From: an uncultured Lactobacillus sp.
Lineage (GTDB): Bacteria; Bacillota; Bacilli; Lactobacillales; Lactobacillaceae
Direction of reading: 5' to 3'
Length of the DNA stretch: 36,313 nucleotides
Assembly: GCA_946477855.1 (NCBI GenBank)
Contig: CAMKZU010000016.1
Coordinates: 1-36,313 of the forward strand
The notes under the pieces: generated by a model
Databases searched by the model: none
Told to the model about the DNA's origin: nothing
Seen by the model: only the letters and a program-made list of their open reading frames with translations
Part shown: positions 14,810 to 23,526 of the stretch, piece by piece
Layout of the letters: every line of letters starts with the position of its first letter
Position numbering within the stretch: position 1 is the first letter of the stretch
Translations under genes and position numbers: made by a program

Positions 14810-14838
14810 ATAATACTACAAGAAAATAATTTTCGCAA
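14810..14838 (-). promoter_or_regulatory. Promoter of the phosphatase-PTS operon
   Basis: On the minus strand, TTGCGA (14833-14838) and TATTAT (14810-14815) are 17 bases apart. The palindrome at 14822-14834 fills the spacer, so a bound regulator would cover the promoter. Confidence 0.7.
14822..14834. promoter_or_regulatory. RpiR operator candidate 1 (GAAAATAATTTTC)
   Basis: A 13-base palindrome between the -35 and -10 of the phosphatase-PTS promoter. It is nearly identical to the box at 14851-14863. RpiR-family operators often have GAAA...TTTC arms. Assignment to the adjacent regulator is inferred. Confidence 0.6.
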
Positions 14839-14850
14839 TTTTATTTTAAA

Positions 14851-14863
14851 GAAAATTATTTTC
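14851..14863. promoter_or_regulatory. RpiR operator candidate 2 (GAAAATTATTTTC)
   Basis: Second 13-base palindrome, 29 bases from the first (start to start, close to three helical turns). It overlaps a weak -35 (TTTTCA 14859-14864) that pairs at 17 bases with TACAAT (14882-14887), reading towards the regulator gene. It may allow autoregulation. Confidence 0.55.
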
Positions 14864-14948
14864 ATTTTTGACAAAAAAGAGTACAATGAAAAAAGGCAAA
14901 CCTATCCACTTACAATAAATTTTAAGGCTTTGTCAGGAGGAAATTATT

Positions 14949-15749
14949 TTGAATCCACTTATAGCAATTCAAAAAAACTATTTAAATTTTTCTAAGAACG
15001 AAAAAGTTATTGCCAATTACATTTTGCAAAACAGTCCAGAAATAAATAATATGAAAATTACAGAATTGGCTAACCGTACTTCGACTTCCATTTCTACTAT
15101 TACCAGGTTTGTCAAAAAAATCGGCTGCAAAAGTTACTCTGATATGAAGGTTAACATTGGTCATCATTTAATTAATACTGTTCCTAAACAAAAAGATGAC
15201 ATTTTGAGTGAAGTTTTTACTTTTTATCAAACAGTTATTAAAAATACTCAACAAATGATCGATCAAAGTTTAATCAAGCAATTTATTTCGTTGTTAAAAA
15301 AGCAGGAACATATTATTGTAATTGGTTCCAGCAGTTCTGGTGTTTCTGCTGCTACACTGGGTTTACGACTAATGCGCATGGGATTTGATGCCCAGAGTTT
15401 CAGCGATCCTAATTGGATGGAAATGCGTGCCAGTATTGCCAAAAGCAATGACCTCTTTTTAGCGGTATCAAATAGTGGTACAACCGACTGTATTGTTAAA
15501 ACATTGACATCAGCACAAAAGCATCACGCCAAAATTGTTTCGATTACCAGTTATCTCGAAAATCCGGTTGCTCAACTTAGTGACTTGATTTTTCACGTCT
15601 ATAATCCGCGGTTTGCTAATAATGAGAAATTTATCAACTCGCAATTCTCGAATATGTATCTAATTGATATTTTGACCTCATGTTTGCAAGAAGAAACTGC
15701 TTTACAAGAATCAATGCTTACCACGAGAAAAGCTGTGGGTGATATTTAA
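14949..15749 (+). CDS. MurR/RpiR-family transcriptional regulator with SIS domain (TTG start)
   Basis: A 266-residue protein starting at TTG 14949, eight bases after AGGAGG. Residues 1-75 are the HTH_6 DNA-binding domain (ITELANRTSTSISTITRFVK motif). A SIS sugar-phosphate-binding domain follows from about residue 105, with VIGSSSSGVSAATLGLRLMR and LAVSNSGTTDCIV loops that normally hold the phosphosugar. It is divergent from the phosphatase-PTS operon and almost certainly regulates it in response to a phosphorylated sugar. Whether it represses or activates is not clear. One operator lies between -35 and -10 of the target promoter, which favours repression. A terminator follows directly. Confidence 0.92.
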   Translation: MNPLIAIQKNYLNFSKNEKVIANYILQNSPEINNMKITELANRTSTSISTITRFVKKIGCKSYSDMKVNIGHHLINTVPKQKDDILSEVFTFYQTVIKNTQQMIDQSLIKQFISLLKKQEHIIVIGSSSSGVSAATLGLRLMRMGFDAQSFSDPNWMEMRASIAKSNDLFLAVSNSGTTDCIVKTLTSAQKHHAKIVSITSYLENPVAQLSDLIFHVYNPRFANNEKFINSQFSNMYLIDILTSCLQEETALQESMLTTRKAVGDI

Positions 15750-15754
15750 CCAGA

Positions 15755-15788
15755 AAAAAGGACGTAATCATAAAAATTACGTCCTTTT
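15755..15788. terminator. Bidirectional terminator between rpiR-type gene and efp
   Basis: 13-base exact stem (15756-15768 with 15776-15788), 7-base loop, A and T tracts. Confidence 0.9.
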
Positions 15789-15809
15789 ATTATTCAGTTA
15801 ATGACAGAA

Positions 15810-16379
15810 CTACTTGCCAGCATCTGCTCTTGACTTGTAGACACCTTCAGAGGTATTGATGACTAGTTCCTCTCCTTCTTTGATAAAGTCAGGAACTTGC
15901 ACAACCAAACCAGTTTCCATAGTAGCCGGTTTGCCAGAGCCAGTGACAGTTGCACCCTTAATCCCTGGTTCAGTATGAGTAACCTTCATGGTCACAGTTG
16001 CCGGCAACTCAACACCAAGCAATTTGTGGTCATTAGCAAATTCCAATTGCACTTCAATGTTAGGCATTAAGTAAAGCTTATCATCACCTAATTGATCGCT
16101 TGCTACTTCATATTGCTCATAAGTTTCTGTATCCATAAAGGTATAAATATCACCTTCATTATAGAGATATTGGGCATTCTTCTTAGTAATTTCTACTAAA
16201 TCAACCTTTTCGGTTGGACGCATAGTTTTATGAACAACAGCACCACTTTCCACATTACGCAAATCCATTTGCATAACAGTGTTGCCCTTTCCGGGTTTAT
16301 GGTGATTAGCTTTCAAAACCCGAATCAATTTGCCGTCTTGACTGAAAACCATACCTTTTTTTAAGTTAATTGCTTGCAT
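15810..16379 (-). CDS. efp: Translation elongation factor P
   Basis: A 189-residue protein of normal EF-P length with three beta domains. The N-terminal KOW-like domain carries the loop HHKPGKGNT, whose tip Lys31 is the residue that enters the peptidyl-transferase centre and is modified in many bacteria. The C-terminal OB domain has the family signature VTHTEPGIKGATVTGSGKPA. EF-P relieves ribosome stalling at proline runs. The ATG has AAAGGAG nine bases upstream. It is monocistronic between two terminator or promoter regions. A weak promoter (TTGGTA, 15-base spacer, TATACT) reads into it at 16493-16519. Confidence 0.97.
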   Translation of the reverse strand: MQAINLKKGMVFSQDGKLIRVLKANHHKPGKGNTVMQMDLRNVESGAVVHKTMRPTEKVDLVEITKKNAQYLYNEGDIYTFMDTETYEQYEVASDQLGDDKLYLMPNIEVQLEFANDHKLLGVELPATVTMKVTHTEPGIKGATVTGSGKPATMETGLVVQVPDFIKEGEELVINTSEGVYKSRADAGK

Positions 16380-16492
16380 TATTTTTTACTCCTTTAAATC
16401 TATTTATAAACTAATTGATATTCAGAGGAAACCACGCTGGAGGCAAAGCAAATTTTTTTATTAATAGTAAATAAATCTCATTCATAATGATT

Positions 16493-16519
16493 AGTATAGC
16501 AAAATTTAGTCTTTACCAA
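16493..16519 (-). promoter_or_regulatory. Probable efp promoter
   Basis: On the minus strand, TTGGTA (16514-16519) and TATACT (16493-16498) are separated by a short 15-base spacer, so it is only moderately convincing. The rest of the 270-base gap 16380-16649 shows no gene. Confidence 0.4.
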
Positions 16520-16649
16520 CACCTTAAAATCAAGCATTTTTATTTTTAAAAAAGTTTACGTTCTAGCTAGTAAAAAAGCAACTTACCACATTGATGCTGA
16601 CTCTTTGTCTAACACTTGAGCACAAATAGACTTTGCTGCCGTTAAGCTG

Positions 16650-17564
16650 TTATATTTGCTTTAAATATATTTGGTCAATTACGTGTCCCGCCGTTTTATG
16701 CAAAATTAAGCTTGCCCGTTGTTTAGTAGGGGCGATATATTCTCGTAAATTAACTAAATTTACCATTTGCCAAGTTTCTTGCGCAAACTGCAAAGCTGCA
16801 TCCCTTGGACCATTTGCCATTTCATAATAAAAATTATGCGGATTATCTTTGTTTAATTCCAGTAACCTGACAAAACGTTGCATAAACCATTTTTCAATCA
16901 GATCCTCAGGTGCATCAATATAAATAGAAAAGTCAAAAAAATCACTTGTCACTATTTGACCATTAGTGGGTAATTGCAACGTATTAATACCCTCAATTAT
17001 CAAAATGTCAGGTTGGCGCACATGTCCGTATTTCCCTGGTACTATATCGCTCAGTTCCTGTGAATAAAGCGGGTAGACAATATCTTTTTTCCCACTTAAT
17101 GCGTCCTGCAAAAAATTGGTAAGCAAGTTCATGTTGTAGCTTTCAGGAAAACCTTTGCGCTCAAGCAAATTCCGCCTTTTTAATTCTTGATTTGAATAAA
17201 TAAAACCATCCGTGGTCATCAAATGGACCTTTAAGTTAGGATAAGTACGGCTTAATAAGACCTTTAACAGTCTGGCAGTAGTAGATTTACCCACCGCTAC
17301 TGAACCGGAGATACCAATAATAAAGGGAGCAGCAGCTACTTTTTGGTGCAAAAATTCACCTTGCTTTTGTTGTAAAGACAATTTTTCCTGGTAAATTAAA
17401 AAAAGGTATTTAACCAAACTGCTATAAATTTCTTGTACATCAGTTAAGTTAATAATATCCCCCACCGATTTAATCTGTGTTAACTCCGTATCAGTGATTT
17501 TGACTGGTGCAGCAGTAGAAAAAGACTGCCATTGTTCCCTGTTAAACTGTAAATAGTTCTTCAT
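16650..17564 (-). CDS. coaA: Type I pantothenate kinase
   Basis: A 304-residue protein matching bacterial CoaA in length. The P-loop GISGSVAVGKSTTARLL lies at about 84-100. The pantothenate-site segment MTTDGFIYSNQ and the RRNLLERKGFPESYN block follow, as in the family. It phosphorylates pantothenate, the first step of coenzyme A synthesis, using ATP in the cytoplasm. AAGGAAG lies six bases before the ATG. It appears to be transcribed alone; I found no clear hairpin terminator in 16560-16649. It is divergent from the SGNH hydrolase gene at 17655. Confidence 0.96.
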   Translation of the reverse strand: MKNYLQFNREQWQSFSTAAPVKITDTELTQIKSVGDIINLTDVQEIYSSLVKYLFLIYQEKLSLQQKQGEFLHQKVAAAPFIIGISGSVAVGKSTTARLLKVLLSRTYPNLKVHLMTTDGFIYSNQELKRRNLLERKGFPESYNMNLLTNFLQDALSGKKDIVYPLYSQELSDIVPGKYGHVRQPDILIIEGINTLQLPTNGQIVTSDFFDFSIYIDAPEDLIEKWFMQRFVRLLELNKDNPHNFYYEMANGPRDAALQFAQETWQMVNLVNLREYIAPTKQRASLILHKTAGHVIDQIYLKQI

Positions 17565-17654
17565 CTTAATCTTCCTTAAGTTTTTGTTTTAATATATAAA
17601 GTAAATTAATACCACTCATTAAGTTAATTTGCTAGCTAAAAGAAAGGTGCTTTT

Positions 17655-18227
17655 ATGAAAAAAATAGTTCTCTTTGGTGACTCTTTATTTAACGGCTATC
17701 GTGCTGGGCGTGATACCAATGTCATAACCAGCGGCGTGCAGAAAAAACTTGGGGATAATGCGCAGATTATCAATTTATCTTTAAGTGGTGCAACAACTAC
17801 TGTGGGAATACAGAGATTAAATTTAATCCCTGAGGAGGCAGATGTAGTAGTGCTTGAATATGGCACAAATGACATGTCAAATAGTTGGGGCATCAGCAGC
17901 AGTAATTATGCTGCCAACCTTAATCACATGGTTCAAAATATTGGCGCTTCCCGCATGATTATTACAGGTCCGTCTTATCAAAACCCTAATAACAAGGATA
18001 TCATGCAATATTACACTCTAAAGGACATGGAAACTTATAATCAAATTGCTGCAGATTGTGCCTCTAAAAATAATATTCCTTTTATTAATTTGATTGCGCA
18101 TTTCAGCCAATTGGCAAATCTATCTTCATATTATCAAGAAGATGGGCAGCACTTTACCCCTTTAGGTAACGAAATTTTAATTAATCTTGTAGCCGCAGCA
18201 ATTAAACAAAAACTTGCACAATTATAG
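17655..18227 (+). CDS. SGNH/GDSL-family hydrolase
   Basis: A 190-residue intracellular protein with all four SGNH blocks: GDS at 8-10 (nucleophile Ser10), the glycine block LSLSGATT (about 41-48), GTND (Asn72), and DGQHF (Asp162/His165 completing the triad). Such enzymes cleave acyl or acetyl esters of varied substrates, so the substrate cannot be named. There is no signal peptide. GAAAGG lies seven bases before ATG. The last codons overlap the terminator hairpin at 18211-18235, which it shares with the convergent GNAT gene. Confidence 0.9.
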   Translation: MKKIVLFGDSLFNGYRAGRDTNVITSGVQKKLGDNAQIINLSLSGATTTVGIQRLNLIPEEADVVVLEYGTNDMSNSWGISSSNYAANLNHMVQNIGASRMIITGPSYQNPNNKDIMQYYTLKDMETYNQIAADCASKNNIPFINLIAHFSQLANLSSYYQEDGQHFTPLGNEILINLVAAAIKQKLAQL

Positions 18228-18240
18228 TGCAAGTTGTTTT
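18211..18240. terminator. Terminator overlapping the 3' end of the SGNH hydrolase gene
   Basis: Nine-base stem AACTTGCAC/GTGCAAGTT (18211-18219, 18227-18235) with a 7-base loop, then GTTTT. The stop codon lies at the loop/stem border. Confidence 0.75.
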
Positions 18241-18241
18241 G

Positions 18242-18691
18242 TTATAAATCTTTATACATCATGACATGCTTAATGTCGGCTTCTACAAAGGGTTCTCCTT
18301 TTGTTTTATAGCCTAAAAAGTCATAAAAGGGCTTGGCCTGCCATTGTGCATGGCAATAAAGCCGGTTAGCGCCTTGATTACGCAAATATTCTTCAACTTG
18401 CACCATCATTTTGGTGCCCAGCTTTTGCCCGCGGGCTGCTGCAGCAACCGCTACTCTGCCTATCATCCACTTGCCATTTTCTAGAAAAATACGACAAACA
18501 GCTAAAGCGGCAGTTTCTTCTTTGTTTAGCAAATAAACTTGAATAGCATCTAGATCCTGATCATCAAGTTCCGGTACCGTGATCTTCTGTTCAGTTACAA
18601 ACGTATCAATCCGTAAGCGGGCAACGCAGAACATCTCGCGTCCGGTCATTTGCGCAATTGGTTTGAAGGTAAATTTTTCAGTGTTAGTCAT
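18242..18691 (-). CDS. GNAT acetyltransferase, ElaA-like
   Basis: A 149-residue protein with the ElaA-type GNAT layout. The N-terminal MFCVARLRIDTFVTEQ segment matches the ElaA family R-x-VF-V-x-EQ region. The acetyl-CoA loop is IGRVAVAAAARGQKLGTKMM (R-G-x-K-L-G), and the C-terminal FYDFLGYKTKGEPFVE is typical. It would acetylate an unknown acceptor. It starts eight bases after helD and is likely co-transcribed with it; the ribosome site (AGGCGA) is weak. Confidence 0.9.
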   Translation of the reverse strand: MTNTEKFTFKPIAQMTGREMFCVARLRIDTFVTEQKITVPELDDQDLDAIQVYLLNKEETAALAVCRIFLENGKWMIGRVAVAAAARGQKLGTKMMVQVEEYLRNQGANRLYCHAQWQAKPFYDFLGYKTKGEPFVEADIKHVMMYKDL

Positions 18692-18699
18692 AGAATCGC

Positions 18700-20994
18700 C
18701 TATTTTTCTACATAACTTTCCCGGTCTACCTCGAGCAGCGGACTCTTTTCATTAGTGTAAATAATATCAAGCTTGTACATCGCACGGGAAGTTATTGTAT
18801 AAACTAATTGCGTTTCATCAACGCGATGATAATTATCTTTTGAAGCTGCCCACATGATAACAGCATCAAATTCAAGTCCTTTAGCTAAATATGACGGAAT
18901 AACCAGTGTGCCGTCGACTAACCGTTGATTGGCGCTGGCAATCAATGTGGCCTTCACCCCATCATCTTTCAGTTTTTGTGCAACAATCTTCGCACTAGCT
19001 AAATCTTTGGTAATAACAGCTGTTGTCATTTTACCTTCATTATTTTGAGCTAAAATTTTTTCCAGCACTGCTACAGCCGCTGCATTAGTGGAGCGTCCCC
19101 AAAGTGCCGGTTTGGGTCCTTGCCGGTTAAAAGACTCAATTTTTTCACCTTGCCGTAAAATTTGCTTGGTAAAATTAGTCAATTGCCCAGTCGACCGGTA
19201 GGACTTTGTCAACTGAACGACATCTGTTTTTTCAGGATCAAATAAACCGCTAATCTGCTTAAGCAAACTTCTACTTTCATCTTTAGTAAAAATAGCTTGG
19301 TTCAAGTCTCCCAACATTGTGAATTTGGCACGCGGGAAATTATATTTCAGATAACAAAGTTGAAACGGAGTGTAGTCCTGAATTTCATCAATAAACGCAT
19401 ACCGCATTTCATAATCAACATGACGCCCGGTAATTAGGTCATAGAGGTATAAATAGGCGGAAACATCGCTCATGTGAATGTAGTGCTTCATAAAGCTTTG
19501 TTTAACCTCTGCAACATGCTTTTCCCAATCCTCCACTGTAATTTGCCATTTAGCTAAATCAGTCATTTTAGGAACTGCACGGAGAAAATTCAGGTACTGC
19601 GCCCTCATGTTGATAAAATTATTGCGTCTAATTTGTTGGAAGACCTTATCTAGTGCTTTCACAACGATTTTACGACTAAGGAACTTTTCTTCTTTTTCTT
19701 CAGATTCAAATTCTTGGTCAGGATGATCATAAAGAGCATTCAACTGTTCTTGGCTCAAGTTTTGGATAGCGTCAGACACCCAAGCCTTCTTAGTTTCACC
19801 ATTAATCTTGCGGTTAAGAGACTTAATTAATTCCTCTCTTGTAGCATCAATTCTGTTGCTTAAGTTGTAATTATCGTTAAAGGAATAATAGAGTTCACTA
19901 ATTTTTTCTTTGGTAAAAAATGGTCGTTTTTTATTACGGAAATAAATATTTTTGAAAATTAAACCGCGCTTATTAAGGTGTTTAGCATAATGGTGCAGTA
20001 AATTGAAAAAATTGGTAGAGTCTTTAAACTGACTAATGGCGGAATCAGCAGCGCTGTCTTCAAATTGATCAAATAAGTTTTCCACGGTCATTCCCGGCAG
20101 CCTTCTAGCCACAAACTGCCAATAAGTCATTTGCACCATGTTTTGCTCGCCCATTTCAGGCAAAACGTTTTTAATATAATCGTTAAATAACTGGTTGGGG
20201 CTAAACATAATCACGTCACTGCTGGTTAAGTTGCCACGGTAGCGGTAAAGCAAGTAGGCAATACGCTGCAATATAGCAGAGGTTTTACCTGAGCCGGCAG
20301 CACCTTGTACAAAGAGCAAATCAGCACTGGTATTTCTGATGATTTTATTTTGCTCGCGTTGAATTGTCGTGACAATCGACTTCATCTGTGTGCTGGATTT
20401 TTCGCCTAACACTTCCAGCAGCATTTGGTCACCAATGGATTCATTAGTATCAAACATATTAGTGATTTTGCCGTCTTCAATCATGAACTGCCGCTTTTTG
20501 GTCATGTCAACGGTAATCTCACCTTCTGGCGACATATAGGAAACTTTGCCAATCTTACCATCATAGTATATCGACGAAATTGGTGCCCGCCAGTCGTAAA
20601 TCAGAAAATGATTATTTTTATCAGCAAAGGAACCCAGACCAATATAAATAGTCTCCGGCTTTTCACCATTTTCTTTAAAATCAACTCTGGCAAAATACGG
20701 TTTTTGCTCTAGTTTTTGCACTGTACTCAGTTGTTTGGCTGCATGTTGCCAGGCATTTTGCCGTTCATCAAGTAGTTGTTGTTGCTGATGAATAGACAGT
20801 GCAGTTTCCATTGAGGTTGAATAACCATCATAATCCAATTTTACGTCATCAAAAAAGTGTGAATTAAGATCTTGGGCCTCGCCTTCAGCGGATCTAATTG
20901 ACGAAGACAGCTCGGCTTTCTTTGCTCTGATCATTTTCAAAATCTGGTCGAGATGTTTTTGTTCGAATTCTTTATCATTCATCGCTTTTGTCAT
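18700..20994 (-). CDS. helD: HelD-type superfamily 1 helicase-like RNA polymerase recycling factor
   Basis: A 764-residue protein in the normal range for Firmicutes HelD. A charged N-terminal coiled-coil arm (about 1-95) would enter the RNA polymerase secondary channel. The ATPase follows with Walker A GAAGSGKT (231-238), FIDEIQDYTPFQL as the DExx-type motif, and LTKSYRSTGQL plus VYTITSRAMYKLDI as later SF1 motifs. HelD uses ATP to free stalled RNA polymerase from DNA. The start has AGGTGA five bases upstream; an alternative ATG is four codons in. The downstream GNAT gene is eight bases on. Confidence 0.93.
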   Translation of the reverse strand: MTKAMNDKEFEQKHLDQILKMIRAKKAELSSSIRSAEGEAQDLNSHFFDDVKLDYDGYSTSMETALSIHQQQQLLDERQNAWQHAAKQLSTVQKLEQKPYFARVDFKENGEKPETIYIGLGSFADKNNHFLIYDWRAPISSIYYDGKIGKVSYMSPEGEITVDMTKKRQFMIEDGKITNMFDTNESIGDQMLLEVLGEKSSTQMKSIVTTIQREQNKIIRNTSADLLFVQGAAGSGKTSAILQRIAYLLYRYRGNLTSSDVIMFSPNQLFNDYIKNVLPEMGEQNMVQMTYWQFVARRLPGMTVENLFDQFEDSAADSAISQFKDSTNFFNLLHHYAKHLNKRGLIFKNIYFRNKKRPFFTKEKISELYYSFNDNYNLSNRIDATREELIKSLNRKINGETKKAWVSDAIQNLSQEQLNALYDHPDQEFESEEKEEKFLSRKIVVKALDKVFQQIRRNNFINMRAQYLNFLRAVPKMTDLAKWQITVEDWEKHVAEVKQSFMKHYIHMSDVSAYLYLYDLITGRHVDYEMRYAFIDEIQDYTPFQLCYLKYNFPRAKFTMLGDLNQAIFTKDESRSLLKQISGLFDPEKTDVVQLTKSYRSTGQLTNFTKQILRQGEKIESFNRQGPKPALWGRSTNAAAVAVLEKILAQNNEGKMTTAVITKDLASAKIVAQKLKDDGVKATLIASANQRLVDGTLVIPSYLAKGLEFDAVIMWAASKDNYHRVDETQLVYTITSRAMYKLDIIYTNEKSPLLEVDRESYVEK

Positions 20995-21167
20995 AAACTC
21001 ACCTATTTTTTCAAAACTTGCATACTATTTTACCATGAAATCGGTTTATATTAAAACCTATTAACTATTTTTACAAAAAGGAAAAAATTTATGAAAGTTG
21101 AGCAATTAATAACTATAATTTTAAGTAATAAAGTTGGTAAAATATGATACTTTTACTATTTTTCTTA

Positions 21168-21173
21168 TATAAT
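21168..21173 (+). promoter_or_regulatory. -10 element of the metalloprotease gene
   Basis: A consensus TATAAT immediately overlaps an in-frame ATG at 21172, so that ATG cannot be the translation start. The -35 (TGATAC, 21145-21150) is weak. Confidence 0.55.
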
Positions 21174-21198
21174 GAAAGGTAACGGAGTTGATCAAGGC

Positions 21199-21846
21199 AT
21201 GAAAAATATGCGCCATTTCTTAGCTAAACTGGCTTGTGCATTAATAGTTGTTTTAACAATTGGAAGTAATTTACCAGCAATTACAGATAATTCATCATCT
21301 GTGTGGTCTTCTCAGGTCATTTATGCCAAAAAAGCTAAGAAGAAAGCCAAGAAAAGTAAAAAAACCAAGAAGAAAAAAGCAGCTGCTGTCGCCACATCTT
21401 GGCGGTGGAAAAAACCTAAGGCATCAGTCTATATTGATCTTGAAGACAACCAGGAACTTATTTCTGCTACAAACGATGCGATTGAGGCATGGAACAAAAC
21501 CGATGCCTTTACTTTTACCAAGGCAAGCAGTAGGAAAAAAGCCAATATTGTTGTTGAACAAGTTTATAGTCCCAACACCAACTATGCTGGTTACACCACT
21601 TTTCATTACTACGTGAAGACTGGAATTATGTATTCTGCCGTTACCAGATTAAACATTTATTATTTACAGAACTTTTCACCGTATAATTATACCTACGAAC
21701 GTATTCTCAATACTGTAGAACATGAACTAGGGCACGCAATTGGACTTAAGCATAATAACGGTGTGTCTGTGATGTACCCAACGGGTTCACTTTACCCTAT
21801 TGAGCCTATCGATATTGATCGAGTAGAGAAACTATATCACGAATAA
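21199..21846 (+). CDS. Secreted matrixin-like zinc metalloprotease
   Basis: The start at ATG 21199 (GGAG 11 bases upstream) gives 215 residues. An in-frame ATG at 21172 overlaps the -10 element and is rejected. A signal peptide covers about residues 1-43. A remarkable run of lysines and alanines follows (about 44-63), and then a small metzincin domain. The zinc-binding motif HELGHAIGLKH (175-185: His175, Glu176, His179, His185) is complete, and the Met-turn SVMYP lies at 190-194. It is expected to act outside the cell. The basic stretch could bind teichoic acid or other wall polymers, or be a short propeptide. Similar small proteases exist in lactobacilli, but substrates are unknown. It is followed 24 bases later by a phosphatase gene. 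Confidence 0.88.
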   Translation: MKNMRHFLAKLACALIVVLTIGSNLPAITDNSSSVWSSQVIYAKKAKKKAKKSKKTKKKKAAAVATSWRWKKPKASVYIDLEDNQELISATNDAIEAWNKTDAFTFTKASSRKKANIVVEQVYSPNTNYAGYTTFHYYVKTGIMYSAVTRLNIYYLQNFSPYNYTYERILNTVEHELGHAIGLKHNNGVSVMYPTGSLYPIEPIDIDRVEKLYHE

Positions 21847-21870
21847 ATTTTTAGAAGTGCGGAGGAGAAA

Positions 21871-22515
21871 ATGAAAAGAATATATATTGTCCGTCATGGT
21901 CAAACTTACATTAACCGTTACCACAAAATGCAGGGTTGGTGTGACACACCCTTGACAGACAAAGGTATAGCCGGCGCTGATCAAGCTGGTGAAATTTTAA
22001 AAGATATTCCTTTTGATATTGCTTTATCAAGTGATGTAAAAAGAGCTAGTGATACCTGCGACATCATTGTTAAGCACAATGTTAATCATGATGAAATTCA
22101 GCATATTGCGACGCCTTTTTTCCGTGAACACTTTTACGGCTACTTTGAAGGCATGGATATTGACGCTGCTTGGCAAATGATTGGCGGTCCTCACGGCTAC
22201 CAGAACCACAGTGACTTATTTAAAAATGAACCAATTGACACCATTAAGAACTGGATTAAAGATGCAGACCCATTTCATGACGCGGAAAACGCGCAAGAAT
22301 ATTGGCAAAGACTTGATAAAGGCTTTAAATTAATTAGCCAATTAGATGGTGCCGAAAACATTTTACTTGTAACTCATGGTTTTACTATCCGCAGTATTGC
22401 AGATCGTTATGGTGATTTTGCTATTACTGAAGATCCACGCAATGCTTCTGTAACAGTTATGAATATGACTGAGCAAAAAATGAAAGTTGTTTCATACAAC
22501 AACACAAAAATATGA
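21871..22515 (+). CDS. Histidine phosphatase (phosphoglycerate-mutase-like) family protein
   Basis: A 214-residue protein. The catalytic RHGQT motif (Arg8, His9) is at the N-terminus, followed by MQGWCDTPLTDKG, typical of the branch containing cofactor-dependent mutases and broad phosphatases. The second histidine lies in LLVTHGFTI. It hydrolyses a phosphomonoester; a specific substrate cannot be assigned. GGAGG lies seven bases upstream of ATG. The gene sits in a three-gene run between the protease and the methyltransferase. Confidence 0.9.
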   Translation: MKRIYIVRHGQTYINRYHKMQGWCDTPLTDKGIAGADQAGEILKDIPFDIALSSDVKRASDTCDIIVKHNVNHDEIQHIATPFFREHFYGYFEGMDIDAAWQMIGGPHGYQNHSDLFKNEPIDTIKNWIKDADPFHDAENAQEYWQRLDKGFKLISQLDGAENILLVTHGFTIRSIADRYGDFAITEDPRNASVTVMNMTEQKMKVVSYNNTKI

Positions 22516-22543
22516 TATTTTCCTGCAACTAGGAGGAGAACTT

Positions 22544-23401
22544 ATGCAGTCTCAGGATGACTACTCTGCAATTACGGATAATTGGAACAATTGGAACGAC
22601 CGGGCTGATGTTCATGCCCATGGCGGTTATGGCAATCTGTCTGAATTTGCCCAAAACCCCAAAGCTATCACTGCTACAGTGAAACATGACTTAGCAGTAT
22701 TAAAACCCTTTTTATCTGCCAATTCTGTTAAAAATAAGCGCCTACTGCATTTGCAGTGTCACATTGGTGACGATACACTCAGCTGGGTCCGTCTGGGAGC
22801 TAAAGACGTTTATGGGTTGGATTTTTCACCTACGGCTTTGACATATGCACGTAATCTAGCTAAACAAGCTAAAACATCAATTACTTATGTCGAAGGCGAT
22901 GCTCGTTTTGCGGCTGCAGCCATGCCTGAAAAATTAGCTCAATTTGACTTAATTGTCACTAGTGCTGGTACTATTACATGGCTTCCTGACCTTAAATCAT
23001 GGGCAAACTCTATTGCGCAACTGTTAGCGGTCGGTGGCACTTTTATGATTAGGGACAGTCATCCAATATTATTTGCTTTAGACAACGCGGGATTGGAAAT
23101 TATTCAAGATTATTTTAGCGGCACTGAAGTTACCTATCAGTCAGATGCTTCGTATACGCCTAATTCTGCTGGTAAAATAAAGCACCAGACTAATCATAAT
23201 TGGGCTCATGATTTTGCTGAAATTATTAATTCATTGATTGCTGCGGGCCTAACCATTAAACAAGTTGGTGAGGAAAAAGTTACTGATTGGAAAGCTTTGC
23301 CATCATTAATCTATAGTAAAGAAGATGAGGGCTGGGTTCTTCCCCCTGATTCACCACAATTTCCGCTTGAGTTTTCAGTAGTTGCGCAAAAATTATCATA
23401 A
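22544..23401 (+). CDS. Class I SAM-dependent methyltransferase
   Basis: The frame extends back to 22487 inside the previous gene. A perfect AGGAGGAG (22531-22538) points to the ATG at 22544, giving 285 residues. The SAM-binding motif I LHLQCHIGDDTLSW (beta-strand plus loop), the acidic motif II VYGLDFSP, and the motif IV region FDLIVTSAGTITWLPDL are visible. The target is unknown. It ends 18 bases before a perfect-palindrome terminator. Confidence 0.9.
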   Translation: MQSQDDYSAITDNWNNWNDRADVHAHGGYGNLSEFAQNPKAITATVKHDLAVLKPFLSANSVKNKRLLHLQCHIGDDTLSWVRLGAKDVYGLDFSPTALTYARNLAKQAKTSITYVEGDARFAAAAMPEKLAQFDLIVTSAGTITWLPDLKSWANSIAQLLAVGGTFMIRDSHPILFALDNAGLEIIQDYFSGTEVTYQSDASYTPNSAGKIKHQTNHNWAHDFAEIINSLIAAGLTIKQVGEEKVTDWKALPSLIYSKEDEGWVLPPDSPQFPLEFSVVAQKLS

Positions 23402-23419
23402 ACCCGCTTAAATTCACTA

Positions 23420-23457
23420 AAAAGGCTAACTTTTATAATTATAAAAGTTAGCCTTTT
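23420..23457. terminator. Bidirectional terminator, 38-base perfect palindrome
   Basis: Positions 23420-23457 form an uninterrupted perfect palindrome with A4 and T4 ends. It separates the methyltransferase from livF, which ends 70 bases further on. Confidence 0.9.
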
Positions 23458-23526
23458 AATGTAGTTTAGTTTATTTTTGACCTAAGATTGTATTTAAAAT
23501 TTTTTTACTTAAAAAGATGCTATCAG

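Noticed and set aside
16560-16649. Terminator for coaA
   Set aside because: I looked for a stem followed by T-tract on the minus strand and found no convincing one.
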